Positions 50,764 through 58,771 of a stretch of DNA of 64,000 nucleotides are shown in pieces. The position numbers and the translations under genes are program-made. Source of the DNA: RGIG426 sp045639905 (GTDB lineage: Bacteria > Bacillota > Clostridia > Oscillospirales > Acutalibacteraceae); contig JAZUDZ010000023.1 of the NCBI GenBank assembly GCA_045639905.1, positions 62,001 through 126,000 on the forward strand, read 5' to 3'. The notes under the pieces are model-generated. The model was given only the letters and a program-made list of their open reading frames with translations. It was not told where the DNA came from and made no database searches. How positions within the stretch are numbered: position 1 is the stretch's first letter; each line of letters begins with the position of its first letter.

Positions 50764-52847
50764 TTCTTGCTCTTTCCTTTCGCAGTTTTATATCCGCATC
50801 CCTCGGTGATGCATTCCAAACCGCTATTCTTACCCTTTGTATAGAACAGCGTTTTTCCACACTGCGGACAAAGTTCTCCACTGGGTTCTTTCCATGTGCT
50901 GAACTGACATTTCGGATAATTGCTGCATCCATAGAAACGACGTCCTTTTTTCGAACGCTGCTGCATAATATTGCCACCGCAAATCGGACAAACTCCTTCT
51001 GTTTTTTCAGCCAGTCGTTTGGTCGTTTTGCATTCCGGATATCCGGGACAGGCTAAGAACTTTCCGTAACGTCCGGTTTTAATCACCATATGACGGCCGC
51101 AATTTTCGCAAATCTCGTCGGTTTCAATTTCCGGAACCTTCAAACGATCTTCGTTAACGGACTGCTCAGCAGAAGCCAAATTCTTTTCGAAACCCTTGTA
51201 GAAGGCTTTCAGTACCTGAACCCATTCGTTTTTACCGGTTTCAATTTTATCCAGGTTTTCCTCCATTCCGGCTGTAAATTTCACATCTACAATTTGCGGG
51301 AACTGTTCGGAAAGCCAACTGGTGGTCACTTCTCCGAGAGGAGTCGGAATAAAAGATTTTCCGGAACGTTCAATATATTCACGATCCAAAATGGTACGAA
51401 TTGTCGGAGCATAGGTAGACGGACGACCGATACCGTTTTCTTCCATTGCTTTAACCAGAGAAGCCTCTGTATATCTTGCCGGCGGCTGTGTAAAGTGCTG
51501 GTTTTTCTCCAATTTCTTCAGGAAGAGCTCCTGTCCTTCTTTCAAATCCGGAAGAATTGTGTTCTTTTCATCTTCTTCATCCTTGGTCTCTTCATACAAA
51601 ACCGTGAAACCGTCAAAGTCCACAACATAGCCGGAAGCTTTAAAAACGTACTCGCCGGAGGCAATATCCATTTGGCAGGTCTTTTGCACACAATTGGCCA
51701 TCAAGCTGGCAATAAAGCGTTCCCAAATCAGTTTGTAAAGTTTGTACTGGTCGGAAGTAACAGACCCCTTCACCTGTGCCGGTGTAATATTCGGCATGGT
51801 CGGGCGAATCGCCTCGTGCGCATCCTGAGCGCCTTTGCGGGCCTTAAAGTAACGCGGTTTATCCGGCAAATACTCTTTCCCGTAGTTTTTGGCAATAAAC
51901 GCATTGCCTTCTGCACGCGCATCCTCGGAAATACGAAGAGAATCGGTACGCATATAGGTAATCAAACCAACCGCTCCGATTTCCGGAAGGGTAACACCTT
52001 CATAAAGCTCCTGTGCGGCCATCATGGTTCGATGCGTTTCAAATCCCAGTTTTCGGTTTGCTTCCTGCTGAAGAGTCGATGTAACAAACGGCGGAGCAGG
52101 ACTGACATTCCGCTTACCGTTTTTAATGGACTTTACATAGAAAGAAGCACCATTTAAAGCCGCGGCAAGTTCCGTAGCATGCTTCTCATCGGAAATTTTG
52201 ATTTTCTTATCGGTTCCGTAGAACTTGGCCGGGAAAGACTTTCCACGGGCAGTGGTGGCAAACATTCCATCCAGCGTCCAGTATTCTTCACTTTTAAAAG
52301 CTCGAATCTCTTCCTCACGGTCAATAATCAGTTTTACCGTGGAAGACTGCACACGTCCGGCAGAGAGTCCTTTTCTGATTTTTTTCCAAAGGAACGGACT
52401 GATTTTATAACCGACAACACGGTCCAAAATACGACGGGCCTGCTGTGCATCAACCAAATCCATATCAATGCAACGAGGGTTTTTCATTCCGTTTACAATA
52501 CCGTTCTTGGTAATTTCGTTAAATGTAACGCGGTTTTGATCCTTCAAATCCACGCCCAAAGTCTGTGCCAAATGCCAGGAAATGGCTTCTCCTTCACGGT
52601 CCGGGTCAGCCGCCAGCAATACTTTGTCTGCCGCTGCAGCTTTTTCCTTTAACTCGCGAATCAAGACAGACTTGCCTGCAATCGGAACGTATTGCGGTGC
52701 AAAATCCTTCTCAATATTCACTCCGAGTAATGTTTTCGGCAAATCTCGAATGTGGCCTTTTGAAGCAGCCACTTCATACTCGGGGCCTAAATATTTCTGA
52801 ATTGTCTTTGCTTTGGAAGGAGACTCAACAATAACAAGAATTGACAT
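50760..52847 (-). CDS. topA: DNA topoisomerase I
   Basis: Relaxes negative supercoils. It has 695 residues. The TOPRIM domain starts MSILVIVESPSKAKTIQKYLG with the acidic DPDREGEAISWHLA; the active-site tyrosine lies in LITYMRTDSLRIS. Three C-terminal zinc ribbons (CENCGRHM, CPICGGN, CPQCGKT with their partner cysteines) end the protein. dut overlaps the stop by 4 bp. The SpoU-type methylase gene lies 59 bp upstream on the same strand. Confidence 0.97.
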   Translation of the reverse strand: MSILVIVESPSKAKTIQKYLGPEYEVAASKGHIRDLPKTLLGVNIEKDFAPQYVPIAGKSVLIRELKEKAAAADKVLLAADPDREGEAISWHLAQTLGVDLKDQNRVTFNEITKNGIVNGMKNPRCIDMDLVDAQQARRILDRVVGYKISPFLWKKIRKGLSAGRVQSSTVKLIIDREEEIRAFKSEEYWTLDGMFATTARGKSFPAKFYGTDKKIKISDEKHATELAAALNGASFYVKSIKNGKRNVSPAPPFVTSTLQQEANRKLGFETHRTMMAAQELYEGVTLPEIGAVGLITYMRTDSLRISEDARAEGNAFIAKNYGKEYLPDKPRYFKARKGAQDAHEAIRPTMPNITPAQVKGSVTSDQYKLYKLIWERFIASLMANCVQKTCQMDIASGEYVFKASGYVVDFDGFTVLYEETKDEEDEKNTILPDLKEGQELFLKKLEKNQHFTQPPARYTEASLVKAMEENGIGRPSTYAPTIRTILDREYIERSGKSFIPTPLGEVTTSWLSEQFPQIVDVKFTAGMEENLDKIETGKNEWVQVLKAFYKGFEKNLASAEQSVNEDRLKVPEIETDEICENCGRHMVIKTGRYGKFLACPGYPECKTTKRLAEKTEGVCPICGGNIMQQRSKKGRRFYGCSNYPKCQFSTWKEPSGELCPQCGKTLFYTKGKNSGLECITEGCGYKTAKGKSKK

Positions 52848-52906
52848 CCTTTTAACTTATCCTTTCATTGCGTGACGCATTATTTACAAACTCATTTTAA
52901 CGGGGT

Positions 52907-53692
52907 TCATCCCATTAGTTCCCACATGGTAAGACACGCTGCCACCGCTGCATTCAACGACTCAGCACGACCCTTCATGGGAATGGTAATCGCCATGCCG
53001 CAGGCCGTTATGGTCTTTTCCCGTAGGCCGTTGGCCTCATTACCGACTAAACAAATCGCTCCATCGGCAAAGGACAGCGAAGTAATCGGAACTGCCTCAG
53101 GATTCGGAACACAGGCATATGTTTTAAACCCCTGCTCATTCCATTTCGGAAGCACTTCCTCAAAAGTATCGATGCGAATAATGGGAAGACGAAACACACC
53201 ACCCATACTGGCACGAATTACTTTTGCATTTTCCGGATCACAACATCCGGAGGACAAAATAAGCGCAGAAACACCCAAAGCTTCTGCCGTTCGGATAATC
53301 GTCCCCAAATTTCCGGGGTCCTGAATATCCTCTAAAGCCAAATACCGATTGCTTGGCTGCAAAGTATCCGCACCGTTTTGCGCCTCGATATGCTTACAAA
53401 TACAAAATATCCCCTGTGGAGATTTTGTATCACTGAGAGATTTTGCAATCTCGTCGGTAATCTCAAACGCGTGATTGGCTACAGACAACACCGCTGTCAG
53501 CTGCAACTCGTATTTTGTCTTGGCAAATGCGGTATAGAAACAGGTTTCCACCCGGACTCCGGAAGATACGGCATCTTGACACAGTCTGGCCCCCTCCAAA
53601 AAAAAGAAGCCGGTGGAACGTCGTTCGGAAGCGTCCGAAATCAATTTTTTTGCCTGTTTTATTTGTGCATTTTCGCGACTGGAAATGATCAT
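52907..53692 (-). CDS. SpoU/TrmH-family RNA 2'-O-methyltransferase
   Basis: A 261-residue SPOUT enzyme. A substrate-binding N-terminal domain (MIISSRENAQIKQAKKLI) precedes the knotted catalytic domain, with motif 1 LEDIQDPGNLGTIIRTAEALG, motif 2 LVGNEANGL and motif 3 IPMKGRAESLNAAVAA. Members near rplT often modify 23S rRNA or tRNA; the target here is not known. It lies 86 bp after rplT, behind a hairpin. Confidence 0.9.
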   Translation of the reverse strand: MIISSRENAQIKQAKKLISDASERRSTGFFFLEGARLCQDAVSSGVRVETCFYTAFAKTKYELQLTAVLSVANHAFEITDEIAKSLSDTKSPQGIFCICKHIEAQNGADTLQPSNRYLALEDIQDPGNLGTIIRTAEALGVSALILSSGCCDPENAKVIRASMGGVFRLPIIRIDTFEEVLPKWNEQGFKTYACVPNPEAVPITSLSFADGAICLVGNEANGLREKTITACGMAITIPMKGRAESLNAAVAACLTMWELMG

Positions 53693-53738
53693 TTTTTCCG
53701 CTTCCCTCCGCCATTTTTCTCATTCATAGGAATGACAC

Positions 53739-53770
53739 GTCCGTCGATAGAGCATTCTCTACCGACGGAC
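53739..53770. other. Intergenic hairpin after rplT
   Basis: GTCCGTCG/CGACGGAC outer stem and TAGAG/CTCTA inner stem with one A-C mismatch, loop CATT. On the minus strand it lacks a good T tract, so it may slow or process the transcript instead of ending it. Confidence 0.55.
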
Positions 53771-53778
53771 ATTTTCGT

Positions 53779-54135
53779 TTACTTTAAGGCATCTTTTGCC
53801 TGATTGCAAAGAGCGGTAAAAGCAGCTGCATCGCTGATGGCGATTTCAGAAAGCATTTTACGGTTCAAGGTGATACCGGCCTTTTTGAGACCATTCATCA
53901 AAGTAGAATAGTTCATTCCATTCATTTTGGCACCGGCAGAAATACGGGTGATCCACAAACGACGGAAATCACGTTTACGCTGTTTACGACCAATATATGC
54001 ATACTGACCGGATTTCATAACAGCCTGTTTAGCAGTACGGAAAAGCTTAGATTTACCGGCATAGTAACCTTTTGCCAGTTTCATTACTTTCTTTCTTCTT
54101 TTGCGCGTCATCATTGCGCCTTTAACACGAGCCAT
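53779..54135 (-). CDS. rplT: 50S ribosomal protein L20
   Basis: A 118-residue 23S rRNA-binding assembly protein, starting MARVKGAMMTRKRRKKVMKL. In Bacillus and others L20 also represses its own operon by binding the leader. It is the third gene of infC-rpmI-rplT, 21 bp after rpmI. Confidence 0.98.
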   Translation of the reverse strand: MARVKGAMMTRKRRKKVMKLAKGYYAGKSKLFRTAKQAVMKSGQYAYIGRKQRKRDFRRLWITRISAGAKMNGMNYSTLMNGLKKAGITLNRKMLSEIAISDAAAFTALCNQAKDALK

Positions 54136-54156
54136 GTCTTATTTCCTCCCTTATTC

Positions 54157-54354
54157 TTATTTGTACGGGATCATGCGTTTGACGGCCGCTGTATTGGTGC
54201 CATCGGCAACGACGACCTTACGCAGGTTTCTCTTACGTTTGGTGGATTTTTTGTTCAAGATGTGCGATTTATAAGCCTGAGCGCGACGGACTTTGCCATT
54301 TTTGCTGAGCTTAAAGCGTTTTTTCGCACCGCTATGGGTTTTCAGTTTCGGCAT
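54157..54354 (-). CDS. rpmI: 50S ribosomal protein L35
   Basis: A 65-residue basic protein with the family start MPKLKTHSGAKKRFKLSKNG and many Arg/Lys residues throughout. It is 24 bp downstream of infC and 21 bp upstream of rplT, the universal infC-rpmI-rplT order. Confidence 0.98.
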   Translation of the reverse strand: MPKLKTHSGAKKRFKLSKNGKVRRAQAYKSHILNKKSTKRKRNLRKVVVADGTNTAAVKRMIPYK

Positions 54355-54378
54355 AACTATATCCTCCTTAAGGTTTAA

Positions 54379-54897
54379 TTACTTATTTCCTTTCGGCCCC
54401 AAGAACATCATCATATGACGACCTTCCATTTTGGCCGGTTTATCCACATTTGCGAACTCTTCACAAGCCGCCGAGAAACGATCCATCATATCCTGTCCGA
54501 TTTCCGGATGTCCCATCTCACGACCTCTGAAGCGAATACTGACCTTAACTTTGTGACCTTCGTTAATAAACTTGGTTGCCTGTCTCACCTTTGTGTTGAA
54601 GTCGGCAACATCAGTATTCAAACCTAAGCGAACCTCTTTGGTTTCCAAAACCTTTTGGTTCTTACGCTGTTCTTTTTCGCGTTTTGCTTTTTCATATTTG
54701 AATTTACTGTAATCCATGATTCTGCAAACAGGCGGTTGGCCGTTCGGGGCAATCTTAACCAGGTCAAGACCTTCCTCGTCTGCGATTTTTTGAGCCTCTG
54801 CAGCAGACATAACACCAATCTGCTCACCTTCGGCACCAATCAAGCGGATTTCTGCGTCTCGGATTTCCTCGTTGATTTCCAAATCTTTCGTAGCGAT
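54379..54897 (-). CDS. infC: Translation initiation factor IF-3, non-canonical AUC start
   Basis: Prevents premature subunit joining and checks the start codon. It has 172 residues if translation begins at ATC 54897 (then ATKDLEINEEIRDAE), nine bases after GGAGG. The domains are N-terminal (LVKIAPNGQPPVCRIMDY) and C-terminal (KVSIRFRGREMGHPEIGQ). A TTG at 54903 would be the next choice but sits only three bases after the ribosome site. IF-3 genes in many bacteria start with AUU or AUC, which lets IF-3 regulate itself. Confidence 0.93.
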   Translation of the reverse strand: MATKDLEINEEIRDAEIRLIGAEGEQIGVMSAAEAQKIADEEGLDLVKIAPNGQPPVCRIMDYSKFKYEKAKREKEQRKNQKVLETKEVRLGLNTDVADFNTKVRQATKFINEGHKVKVSIRFRGREMGHPEIGQDMMDRFSAACEEFANVDKPAKMEGRHMMMFLGPKGNK

Positions 54898-55050
54898 GTT
54901 CAAACACCTCCAAAATGATATGCAAAAAACGCGGACAAAATGCCCGCGTTTCATTACCTCACAGTATTCTCACCAAGGAGAAAAACAAGTATTAACCTGA
55001 CAAGAACGGAATCTGCAGGTGAAAGCGGGTGCTTTTCTTTGTTTTATTGC
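54898..55050 (-). promoter_or_regulatory. infC leader with terminator-type attenuator (L20-leader candidate)
   Basis: About 150 bases between promoter and infC. On the minus strand AAACGCGG (54951-54944) pairs with CCGCGTTT (54934-54927) and runs into TTTTTT, a clear intrinsic terminator only about 20 bases before the ribosome site. In Bacillus such a terminator in the infC leader is controlled by L20, so autoregulation is likely; the antiterminator pairing was not modelled. Confidence 0.65.
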
Positions 55051-55056
55051 TTCGTT

Positions 55057-55085
55057 ATTATATCAGCCGTCTGTTTTGTTGTCAA
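55057..55085 (-). promoter_or_regulatory. Strong sigma-A promoter of infC-rpmI-rplT
   Basis: On the minus strand consensus TTGACA (55080-55085), a 17-bp spacer and TATAAT (55057-55062) with an extended TG. It overlaps the end of the preceding gene. Confidence 0.88.
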
Positions 55086-55774
55086 GAAGTTTTTTTCGGG
55101 GCTCCCCATGCATCGTCCATCGCGCCAAATGCGTTTTTCTTTTTATAGGAAACAACCAAAAAAACGACAACGGCAGCAAGGACTAAAACCGTCACAAGTC
55201 CGGCAATCGCGTAAATCAGCCAATGCGGGGTTTTGATCTCCACGGAATATGTATAGACCAGCACCTGCCCACAATTGGCAACCCCCTCATAGGAAAAATC
55301 ACACGACATTTCCACGTAGTAGGTTTTCTTTTGTCCTTTTTCCAATTCGACCGATAACAGGCTTGATTTGCCGTTTTCATCCAAATCGGCAACATGTGCA
55401 TACGAATCATCATATACAACATTTCCTTCTTCGTCCTTAACCAGAAGACGCAGAGCGTTCAAATAATCCAAAGCTTCCCGGTCATCAAAAGGCAACTCAA
55501 CCGACGTCAAATGAACAACCGCTCGACCACTCACTTTGTTTTCGATTGTTAAAACGCCATCCTGTCGGTTTTGACCGGCTGTCAACACGGGATATTCCCA
55601 AAAACTGGCTGTATCATTCGAACGAGCCATATGAATCATATGGTTTTGTTTGCTGACGGTCAATATTTTTTCGTTGTCCTTCGGTGCTTCTCCTTCCGCA
55701 AAAACAGAAAACGGAATTAATAAAAGCAGCAGACAGAGACTTCCGGACAGTATCCACTTTTTAATGTTTTGCAT
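55082..55774 (-). CDS. Secreted, C-terminally anchored protein of unknown function
   Basis: Not recognised. It has 230 residues: signal peptide (about 1-26, ending SVFAEG), an extracellular beta-rich region of about 150 residues, a transmembrane helix (about 183-208) and a short basic cytoplasmic tail ending GAMDDAWGAPKKTS. The start at 55774 lies 14 bp inside the LamG gene, so translation is coupled and the two products may act together at the surface. The end overlaps the infC promoter. Confidence 0.8.
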   Translation of the reverse strand: MQNIKKWILSGSLCLLLLLIPFSVFAEGEAPKDNEKILTVSKQNHMIHMARSNDTASFWEYPVLTAGQNRQDGVLTIENKVSGRAVVHLTSVELPFDDREALDYLNALRLLVKDEEGNVVYDDSYAHVADLDENGKSSLLSVELEKGQKKTYYVEMSCDFSYEGVANCGQVLVYTYSVEIKTPHWLIYAIAGLVTVLVLAAVVVFLVVSYKKKNAFGAMDDAWGAPKKTS

Positions 55775-57287
55775 GATACTTCTTCATCTCCTTCTTCTCT
55801 TTTCGACTCATTTTCTGCGGTGCAGAAGCAGCATGCCTTCCAATTGATACAGTATTCTTCCCACCATCGGAAGGTGCGACTTGTGCTCGTCCGTGTTTGA
55901 GACTGGGCGTTTGCATTTTCGCCGACACGGGGACCGGTTTCTGCATAGCTTCTGGTTTTACCGGGGCTGGAGCCGGTTTCTGTACGACTTCCGGTTTTAC
56001 CGGCGCGGGAGCCGGTTTTTGCACGACCTCCGGTTTTACCGGCGCTGGAGCCGGTTTTTGCACGGCTTCCGATTTTACCGGCGCGGGAGCCGGTTTTTGC
56101 ACGGCTTCCGGCTTTACCGGAGCGGGAGCCGGCTTTTGCACAGTTTCCGGTTTTACCGGCGCTGGAGCCGGTTTTTGCACGGCTTCCGGACGTTTTGAAA
56201 TATTCGTCCCGCCCGTTGAAACTTCTAACCGTTTCTTTTGTGCTTCGGTAACGGATTCGTTCTTGGCGGCTTTTTCTTCCGATGCGGAATGTTTATTCAC
56301 AACAATGAGCAAAATAACAAACAAAAGTGCCAAAACTCCAATGGCATACCAAGCAAAGGTTGGAATTCTTAAGCCACTTTGTTCGGTTTCTTGATTTGGT
56401 TCTTCGGCTCCTTCAGAAGTCTCTGCACCTTGCGGAGCTGTGGGATAATAGCGAGTCGGTTCTGATACATCCGTAAAATCCAAACGACAACCATCTGCCA
56501 AAGCGCCAATATATTCTATCGGCAATGTTTCGGGGAAAACAACCAAATCATCAACAAGACCGCACAGTGTCGGACCGTTGTTTAAAGAAGCACCGACACG
56601 CAAACCGTTCGCGGCAAGATCTGTCATTCCGGATGGGATCGTTTTAGAGAACCATTTGGTGCCATTGATATAAAGCGTTAATTCTGCATCGTCAAATGTT
56701 AAAGCAAAATGGACCCATTGATTCTCCGGAATTGCATAGGTTACTCCTCCGGTTGTATAGTTAAAATCCTCAATGTGCTTACCGGTAGCACCGGCCAATG
56801 TATACTCCAAATACACACCGTCGATACGGAACGTTGTACCGTCTTCTCTGGTTCTTACCTCATCCTTATAGGCTCTCAGATTAACGGAAACATAGTTGGC
56901 ATTATCACGATAAATGGTGAAAATCTGTTGGTTAAAGGCGCCGTCTTTTGTTCCGTCACAGGAGCCGTTCCATTTCAGCCATGAAGCCACCGTTACAGAG
57001 GATCGGAACATCCTCTCATCCGGAAACTCAAGATAGTCTCCGGCTCCACTCAAAGATAACGCCTTATCATGAAAACCGTTTTCAACCCATTTGGCTTCTG
57101 TTGCTTTTTTTACAGGAATTCCGTTTTGATAAATTTTCAAGGTGGATGGTGTTGCATCTGCTTCGGAAAGAAGAATTGTTTCTCCGGAACGATATCCGAT
57201 TTGATCAATTGCACAAACCGGAACCATCAAACTAACAGATAAAACAACGCCCAGTATCAAACTGAAAATTCTGTTTGATTTATTCAT
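55761..57287 (-). CDS. LamG-domain surface protein with Pro/Lys repeats
   Basis: A 508-residue protein. Signal sequence at about 1-26; residues about 60-265 form a laminin-G/concanavalin-like jelly roll (HFALTFDDAELTLYINGTKW). A transmembrane helix follows at about 310-331. The tail holds seven 13-residue repeats of the form KPEAVQKPAPAPV (residues 367-457) and ends in a lysine-rich segment. The ATG at 57287 follows AAGGAGGGG. If the helix is an anchor, the repeat tail is cytoplasmic, which is unusual for such proline repeats. Its partner at 55082 overlaps its end. Confidence 0.85.
   Translation of the reverse strand: MNKSNRIFSLILGVVLSVSLMVPVCAIDQIGYRSGETILLSEADATPSTLKIYQNGIPVKKATEAKWVENGFHDKALSLSGAGDYLEFPDERMFRSSVTVASWLKWNGSCDGTKDGAFNQQIFTIYRDNANYVSVNLRAYKDEVRTREDGTTFRIDGVYLEYTLAGATGKHIEDFNYTTGGVTYAIPENQWVHFALTFDDAELTLYINGTKWFSKTIPSGMTDLAANGLRVGASLNNGPTLCGLVDDLVVFPETLPIEYIGALADGCRLDFTDVSEPTRYYPTAPQGAETSEGAEEPNQETEQSGLRIPTFAWYAIGVLALLFVILLIVVNKHSASEEKAAKNESVTEAQKKRLEVSTGGTNISKRPEAVQKPAPAPVKPETVQKPAPAPVKPEAVQKPAPAPVKSEAVQKPAPAPVKPEVVQKPAPAPVKPEVVQKPAPAPVKPEAMQKPVPVSAKMQTPSLKHGRAQVAPSDGGKNTVSIGRHAASAPQKMSRKEKKEMKKYHAKH
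55917..56189. repeat. Seven tandem 39-bp repeats
   Basis: In-frame copies inside the LamG gene, each encoding a 13-residue unit of Pro, Ala, Lys and Val with small substitutions (Pro/Ser and Ala/Thr/Val/Met). Near identity of neighbouring copies suggests recent expansion, so the length may vary among strains. Confidence 0.9.
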
Positions 57288-57321
57288 ACCACCCCTCCTT
57301 GCCTGGTAGATAATTTTTGCC

Positions 57322-57348
57322 ATATTATATTATATATAAAATTGTCAA
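57322..57348 (-). promoter_or_regulatory. Possible promoter for the LamG gene pair
   Basis: On the minus strand TTGACA (57343-57348) with a short 15-bp spacer to TAATAT (57322-57327) in a very AT-rich stretch; the exact -10 is uncertain. Confidence 0.5.
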
Positions 57349-57364
57349 AAAAGCAACAACATAA

Positions 57365-57401
57365 AGAAAACTCCGAGCAGCTTATACGACTGCTCGGAGT
57401 T
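57365..57401 (-). terminator. Terminator of apt and the YczE-like gene
   Basis: CTGCTCGGAGTT (57390-57401) pairs with AACTCCGAGCAG (57369-57380); on the minus strand it is followed by TTCTTTAT. Confidence 0.8.
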
Positions 57402-57404
57402 CTA

Positions 57405-58106
57405 TTACTCCGTATCCATGTTCACCTTGTTTGCGAATTTCTTAAAAGCCGGAACAAATTCAAAGTATTTGTCAAACAGTTTGACAAAAAAACCAATTAA
57501 GTATGCATTGACAATTGCAATAACAAATGTACCCCACTTGACACCGACAAATTTTCCAAAGAAACTCAACGTTAATATAACGGAAACCGCCAAGCAGGTG
57601 AAATCAAAGCCCCGTTTGAATTTTGTCTGATCAATATTAAAATGCTTACTAATCGTTCTGACAAAGAAATCATAAACCTGTGGCGGAATATACACCTTGA
57701 AGTACAAGGCGACCGCACATCCGGTAATGATTTCTCCCACAATAAATAGGACAATCCGCAGCCACAATGCATAGCTGCCCGGCGCCGTAATGTCCGGGTT
57801 AAAAAGCGGAATCCACATACGGAACAAATCTAAGACGGTGGCATAAAACACACCCGTTAAAAATGCACATAGGTAGGAAAAACGAAACCGCTTCATCAAA
57901 ACGCACAAAAGCACAAAAACAAGAAATTGGATAATATATTCACATTGACCGAAGGTGAGAATCTGAATTTTTTGGCTGAGAATATACGCAGGGGCCGGGA
58001 TCATTGACAAACCGAAGTCCACCGAAGAAAGCATGGCCACAGACAGTGCCATCAAGACATTGGAAACAACGTACATAATCTCGCTGTTTAACTTGATTTT
58101 TTTCAT
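57405..58106 (-). CDS. YczE-like integral membrane protein (DUF6198 type)
   Basis: A 233-residue protein with about five to six hydrophobic helices. The N-terminal VSNVLMALSVAMLSSVDFGLSM and the pattern around YFKVYIPPQVYDFFVRTIS resemble the YitT/YczE families, which sit in the membrane without a known transport activity. It starts 3 bp after apt ends and shares its promoter. The substrate is unknown. Confidence 0.8.
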   Translation of the reverse strand: MKKIKLNSEIMYVVSNVLMALSVAMLSSVDFGLSMIPAPAYILSQKIQILTFGQCEYIIQFLVFVLLCVLMKRFRFSYLCAFLTGVFYATVLDLFRMWIPLFNPDITAPGSYALWLRIVLFIVGEIITGCAVALYFKVYIPPQVYDFFVRTISKHFNIDQTKFKRGFDFTCLAVSVILTLSFFGKFVGVKWGTFVIAIVNAYLIGFFVKLFDKYFEFVPAFKKFANKVNMDTE

Positions 58107-58109
58107 GAG

Positions 58110-58634
58110 TTACTTTCCTTCGTAAACAATAACACTGTCCACATCATATTTGGAAAGGCGAGCACGTCCGTTAAGGCCGGCAAGTTCCATAAGGAATATA
58201 ATCTTCACCACTTCACCGCCAAGCTGCTCCACAAGTTTGCAAGCTGCTTCAATCGTACCACCGGTCGCAATCAAATCGTCAATCAACACCACTTTTTGCC
58301 CCGGTTTAATGGAATCGATGTGCATCTCCATCTCGGCAGAACCATATTCCAAATCATAAGAAACAGATATGGTCTTTCTCGGCAGTTTACCTTTCTTGCG
58401 AACGGCAACAAAACCCTTACCCATATTGTACGCAATCGGGGTTCCGAAAATAAAACCGCGAGACTCAAGACCGGCAATTACATCAAAGTCAACTCCATCC
58501 AATTTGGACTGCATTTCATCAATTGCCAGTTTCAGTCCCTCGGGACTCTCAATAACCGTCGTCACATCACGGAAAATAATTCCCGGCTTCGGGAAATCCG
58601 GAATACTTGTTACATAATCTTCTACTTTCTTCAT
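58110..58634 (-). CDS. apt: Adenine phosphoribosyltransferase
   Basis: Purine salvage: adenine plus PRPP to AMP. It has 174 residues; the PRPP motif is VVLIDDLIATGGTIEAA, and FPKPGIIFRDVT near the N-terminus and the flexible-loop region KKGKLPRKTISVSYDLEYG are typical. The ATG at 58634 follows AAGGAG; an upstream GTG lies too close to that site. Its promoter is at 58671. Confidence 0.96.
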   Translation of the reverse strand: MKKVEDYVTSIPDFPKPGIIFRDVTTVIESPEGLKLAIDEMQSKLDGVDFDVIAGLESRGFIFGTPIAYNMGKGFVAVRKKGKLPRKTISVSYDLEYGSAEMEMHIDSIKPGQKVVLIDDLIATGGTIEAACKLVEQLGGEVVKIIFLMELAGLNGRARLSKYDVDSVIVYEGK

Positions 58635-58670
58635 TTCTACCACTCCTTCGAATATTTTTCACTGCTTTTC

Positions 58671-58699
58671 AGTATACACTTTTTACCTCTTGTTTTCAA
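58671..58699 (-). promoter_or_regulatory. Sigma-A promoter for apt
   Basis: On the minus strand TTGAAA (58694-58699), a 17-bp spacer and TATACT (58671-58676). Confidence 0.68.
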
Positions 58700-58718
58700 T
58701 GAGAAAAGCATGTATGTA

Positions 58719-58747
58719 TTGCAAATCCGTCATTTTTATGATACCAT
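58719..58747 (+). promoter_or_regulatory. Promoter for the symporter gene
   Basis: TTGCAA (58719-58724), 17-bp spacer, TACCAT (58742-58747) with an extended TG one base upstream; 25 bases before the ATG. Confidence 0.5.
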
Positions 58748-58771
58748 TTCACGCTGAAAGGGGGACTGTCT

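Noticed and set aside
51090..52157. 355-codon plus-strand open frame
   Set aside because: Antisense to topA, whose frame carries the tyrosine and zinc-ribbon motifs.
55881..56394. Open frames on the plus strand made of Gly/Phe/Thr-rich repeats
   Set aside because: They are the reverse reading of the 39-bp repeats in the LamG gene; the minus-strand gene has a ribosome site, signal peptide and known domain.
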